DNA of 64,000 bases from Diospyros lotus (lineage: Eukaryota; Streptophyta; Magnoliopsida; Ericales; Ebenaceae): assembly GCF_014633365.1 (NCBI RefSeq), contig NC_068342.1:3148622-3212621 (forward strand). Reading direction: 5' to 3'. This document shows positions 59,869-64,000 of this stretch, one piece after another. The notes under the pieces were generated by a model that was not told where the DNA came from, made no database searches, and saw only the letters and a program-made list of their open reading frames with translations. Within the stretch, counting starts at the first letter, position 1; each line of letters opens with the position of its first letter. The position numbers and the translations under genes were made by a program.

Positions 59869-62800
59869 GTATATTGCGGGCCTGATGGGGAGGATGACGA
59901 AGAAGATTATGGACATGGGCAATATACCTGTGTAGTGAGGAAGTTAATGCTATCTCAAAAGAATGAAGATACTACTCAATGGCATAAGCTTTTTCGCACG
60001 AGATGTACGGTGAAAGGAAAAATCTTTGAGTTGATTATTGATAGTGGAAGTCAGGAGAACATCATAGGAAGAGACGTGGTGGCAAAGATGTAGTTAACTC
60101 CTGAAAAACATCCAAGCCCTTACATGATTGGATGGATCAAAGAAGTTGGTGGCATACATGTGGATGAACGTTGCAGGGTGCCTTTCTCTATTGGTAAGTA
60201 CTCCGACGAAGTCTATTGTGATATTGTTGATATGGATACTTGCCATATTTTATTTGGGAGGCCTTAGCAATTTGATGTGGATGCTAAGCACTCGGGTAGG
60301 AAGAACACATATCAGCTTGAGAAAGAAGGTGTGCGTTATACTTTGTTACCCATAGTGGAAAAGAATTAAACCAAAGCTTTTAAAGTGGAGGGGTGAAATT
60401 TTCTTACCATTACACATAAACACACTGAGTTTGTGAGGGAGTGTAAGGATACTCGAGAGGTTCACTTATTGGTTATCAAGGGAGAGAGTGTGAGTGAGCC
60501 ACTGAAGGTGAATCAAATTCCAGTGGAGGTGCAGGGATTGTTGGAGGAATTTCATGATGTGGTTCCTGATGAGTTACCTAATGAGCTACCTCCTATGAGA
60601 GATATTCAACACCACATTGACTTGGTTCCTGGTGCTAGCTTGCCTAACCTACCACACTATAGGATGAGTCCTAGGTTGAATGAGATTTTGCGTGGACAGG
60701 TAGAGGAATTGTTGAGAAAACGGCACATTCAGACTAGCATGAGTCCATGTGCAGTGCCAGCATTATTGACACCAAAGAAAGATGGGAGTTGGAGGATGTG
60801 TGTTGATAGTAGAGCCATTAACAAAATTACTATTGGGTATAAATTTCCAATTCCTAGGCTCGACGACATGCTTGATCAACTTGATGGGGCTGTGATTTTT
60901 ACCAAAATTGATCTTAGAAGTGGTTATCATCAAATCAGAATTCGACCTAGAGATGAGTGGAAGACAGCTTTCAAGACGAGAGATGGGTTGTTTGAGTGGT
61001 TAGTCATGCCCTTTGGACTAACCAATGCACCAAGCACTTTCATGAGACTAATGAACCAAGTATTACGTCCTTTCATTGGTAAATTCGTTGTGGTGTATTT
61101 TGATATACAGTAAGTCTATTAATGGGCATGAAGGGCATATTCGGGAGGTGTTGAGTGTGTTGAGGGAAAACAAACTTTATGCTAATTTGAAGAAGTGTAC
61201 TTTTATGAGTGAGAGCTTGTTGTTCTTGGGCTTTGTTATAAGCAAAGAGGGCGTAAAGGTAGATGAGGAAAAAGTGCAAGCTATTAGAGAGTGGCCAACC
61301 CCTAAAAATGTCAGTGATGTGCGAAGTTTCCATGGGTTAGCAACTTTCTATAGGCGGTTTATCAAACACTTTAGTAGTATTATGGCTCCAATTACTAAGT
61401 GTTTGAAGAAAAGAAAGTTCCATTGGGGTGAAGAACAAGAGCAAAGTTTCACCTTGATAAAAGAGAAATTATGTACCGCTCCTGTCTTAGCTCTGCCAAG
61501 CTTTGACAAATTGTTTGAGGTTGAGTGTGATGCAAGTGGAGTGGGTATAGGTGTTGTGTTGTCCCAAGAGAAGAGACCAATTGCATTTTTCAGTGAGAAG
61601 TTGTGTGAAGCCAGAAGAAAGTGGTCTACTTATGATAAGGAGTTTTATGCAGTAGTGAGGGCTCTTAAGACATGAGAACATTACTTGATTGCCAAAGAAT
61701 TTGTTCTTTACACGGATCACTAAGCTCTTAAGTACTTGAGTAGCCAAAGGCAATTGAGGAGTGATATGCATGCTAGATGGTTTGCTTTTATTGATAAATT
61801 TCCGTATAAAATTGTACATAAGTCGGGACAACATAATTGAGTGGCGGACGCTTTGAGTAGGCGTGTGGATTTGATCAAGACCCTTAGTGTTGAGATTGTT
61901 GGATTTGAGTGCTTGAAAGAATTATATGTGACAGACGAGAATTTCAAACATGTGTGGGAACAATGCATGTCTCAGCAACCATCAGGAGATTTCTATGTGC
62001 ATGATGGGTTTCTCATGAAAGGAAATCAGTTGTGCATCCCTTGCACATCTCTTCGTGAGAAAATTATTCGGGATTTGCATGGTGGTGGCTTAGCAGGGCA
62101 TCTTGGCAGAGACAAGACTATTGAAACTATTATGGGAAGGTATTATTGGCTAAGAGCAAGGAGAGATGCTTCTATTATTGTGGCGAGGTGTTATATATGT
62201 CAAACAACTAAGGAGCACTCTTCTAATGCCGGTCTCTACATGCCATTGCCTGTTCCCAATGCTATTTGGGACGATTTGTCTATGGACTTCGTGTTGGGTC
62301 TACCGCGAACCCAACGAGGTATGGATTCTGTTTTTGTAGTGGTTGACAGGTTTTCCAAGATGGCGCACTTTCTCCCATGCAAGAAGACGATAGATGCAAT
62401 AACTACAGCCAAACTGTTTTTTAAGGAGATTGTTAGACTACATGAAGTCTCTAAAACTATTACTTCGGATCGTGATACAAGGTTTTTGAGTCACTTCTGG
62501 ATTACCTTGTAGAGAATGTTCGATTTATCTTTGAATTTCAGTAGCACAGCACATCCCTAGACTGATGGACAGACAGAGGTGGTGAATCGTACCTTAGGAA
62601 ATTTGATTCGCAGTGTTTGCAAAGACAAGCCAAGACAATGGGACCTAGTCATAGCTCAAGCGGAATTTGCCTACAACAACGCCGTGCATAGCTCAACAGG
62701 AAGATCACCATTCTCTATCGTATACATGAAAGTTCCTAATCATGCATTGGATTTGGTAAAATTGTCAAAGGTACCAGGTTTCAGTGTTGCAGCTAGTGAC

Positions 62801-63168
62801 TTAGCCGAATACGTTCAAGCAGTTCAGGAAGATGTCAAGCAAAAGTTGCACGAGGCGAATAAAAAGTACAAGGCAGCAGCTGACAAGCATAGGAAGGACA
62901 AGGTATTTGCGGTTGGAGATGAAGTCATGATATTCTTGAAGAAGGAACGGATTCCTACAGGACAACAGAACAAGCTCAAGCCAAAGAAGTATGGTCCTTA
63001 CAAGATTATAAAGAAGATCAATGATAATGCTTATGTTGTGGATTTGCCAAATTATATAGGTATTTCCAAAACATTCAATGTTGCTGATCTTTCTTTGTAT
63101 TTGTCAGACGTTGAGTTGTCATACCAAGATCATAATTCGAGGACGAATTCTTCTCAAGTGGAGGTGAA
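59869..63168 (+). pseudogene. Gypsy protease-RT-RNase H-integrase, copy 2
   Basis: Same domain order as copy 1. The RT N-terminal part is one open 226-codon frame here (60433-61113) because the 12-bp unit and the base lost in copy 1 are present. The RT active-site deletion near 61098-61110 is shared. Private stops are at 60265 (TAG), 60366 (TAA) and 62510 (TAG). The integrase C-terminal frame 62579-63232 runs into the 3' LTR because a TAA seen in copy 1 at 29930 is CAA here. Confidence 0.93.
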
Positions 63169-63585
63169 TGATGTGGTCATCAATCAAGACCCGGCCCAAA
63201 GCCGACCCGACCATGCCAGAACAATATTTTAATATTTCTTAAGTTTTTAAAATTCTACTTGATTTAAGATTTTATTTCATGTTTCTACTTGATTTAGGAT
63301 TCTACTTCATGTTTGATTAGGATTTATTTCTATTAGGATTCTAGTTGGATTTTGTTTTCCAAATATTAGATGGATTTGGATTAGCCAAATACTATAAATA
63401 TGCCTAGGATCTAGAGTTTGTAATCAAGTTTTTCTTAATCAAATTTCAGCAACTTATTTGGGTTTTCTTAACGAAATAGTTTTGTTTTTGTGTCTTCTTG
63501 AAAGTCAAGTTTCGGTCATTGAAGTTTGCTCTTTCGAGAGTTTATTTTGGTGTGTTTTTTCACACATGCGCTACATGCTGCGTCA
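63169..63585 (+). repeat. 3' LTR of inner gypsy element, copy 2
   Basis: 417 bp; counterpart of 29944-30360. Confidence 0.93.
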
Positions 63586-64000
63586 CATGATGCAAAGAGC
63601 CTAGCTAAGACAAAATCTCTACCACCTTCTGCCTATGCTTTACCTTTATTCCTGTCCCATACCAAATTGCTCTCTGATAAACATATAATATTTCATAACG
63701 TTAGGAAGATGATTTTTGGTTTGCAACAAACCAATTTACAAAGGGTAATTGCAGCTTGTGGCCGAGCTCAATCTTGTCTTCCCCTCGAATAAAAAATTTG
63801 ATAGTACCCCTATTGAGCTGTGGAAAGAAGACAACCCTTAAGCTGTACTTGTCAACTTTTTCATCAATCTTTGGCCACTCATCAATTTTCGGTGCAGAGA
63901 AAAAGTAGGTACCAACTTGGCTAGTATGATCTAAAGAAACTCTAGCCCGTTCTGTTGGATTTGGATCTTGGGTAATCTCATCTTCCGCTTAACTGTTAGC

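Larger units (their letters stand above)
58235..63585 (+). mobile_element. Ty3/gypsy LTR retrotransposon, full length, dead, copy 2
   Basis: 5351 bp, 13 bp longer than copy 1. LTRs 58235-58651 and 63169-63585. PBS at 58654-58665 (TGGTATCAGAGC). CATG flanks at 58231-58234 and 63586-63589. Same insertion site and nest as copy 1. Confidence 0.95.
42482..64000 (+). repeat. Near-identical long repeat, copy 2
   Basis: It matches 9273-30775 collinearly to the end of the window. Small indels: -1 at 42771 (G run), +1 steps at about 46666, 46841, 48449 and 51396, +12 at about 60566 and +1 near 60688. It starts at the gap edge and is cut by the window edge, so neither natural boundary is visible. Confidence 0.97.
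57070..64000 (-). mobile_element. LTR element with gag remnant, copy 2, cut by window edge
   Basis: The 3' LTR 57070-57399 has the same TGTCA/TGACA termini and TGTGG flank as copy 1, followed by the purine tract and the nested gypsy element. The gag remnant and 5' LTR lie right of the window. A minus-strand frame at 57464-57877 is the unassigned frame of copy 1, eight codons longer because its initial stop is changed (TAA-to-CAA type). Confidence 0.9.

Overview
The window is nuclear DNA from a flowering plant. It has intron-rich plant genes with GT-AG introns, AT-rich intergenic DNA and many plant transposable elements (Ty1/copia and Ty3/gypsy LTR elements, solo LTRs, an Au-like SINE, MITEs and RTE-like LINE tails). 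The gene families fit a eudicot; I cannot name the species.

Layout. 1-4543 is the 5' two-thirds of a decayed Ty1/copia element on the minus strand, apparently sitting in an intron of a KMS1/VMP1-like membrane protein gene (+), whose last six exons run 4805-8506. Next come an F-box + LysM gene (-, 9500-12803), an AXR4 gene (-, 14153-16604) and, diverging from AXR4, a chloroplast-type aminopeptidase P (APP2-like) gene (+, from 18250). The APP2-like gene has a ~15.4-kb intron 6 (22932-38326). That intron holds a three-level nest: a hAT-like MITE interrupted by an LTR element with no pol that I can recognise (-), itself interrupted by a complete but dead Ty3/gypsy element (+). The same intron also holds two solo LTRs with perfect target-site duplications and an Au-like SINE. 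Intron 7 holds a third solo LTR and LINE tails. The last APP2-like exon seen ends at 41378, before the C-terminal half of the catalytic domain.

42382-42481 is a gap of exactly 100 N. From the first base after it (42482) to the window end, the sequence repeats 9273-30775 almost base for base, offset about 33.2 kb. It contains second copies of the F-box, AXR4 and 5' APP2-like genes and of the TE nest. Low divergence (six substitutions over about 1.2 kb in one stretch I compared), the 100-N gap and the unfinished first APP2-like copy fit two haplotypes scaffolded in tandem better than a true tandem duplication, but sequence alone cannot decide.

The genes have unrelated roles: KMS1-like in ER/secretory membrane organisation, the F-box/LysM protein in presumed SCF ubiquitin ligation, AXR4 in ER-located accumulation of the AUX1 auxin carrier, and APP2-like in plastid peptide turnover. 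I see no novel multi-gene system. The interesting content is the layered TE history, the decay pattern of the elements and the near-identical 33-kb-spaced repeat.
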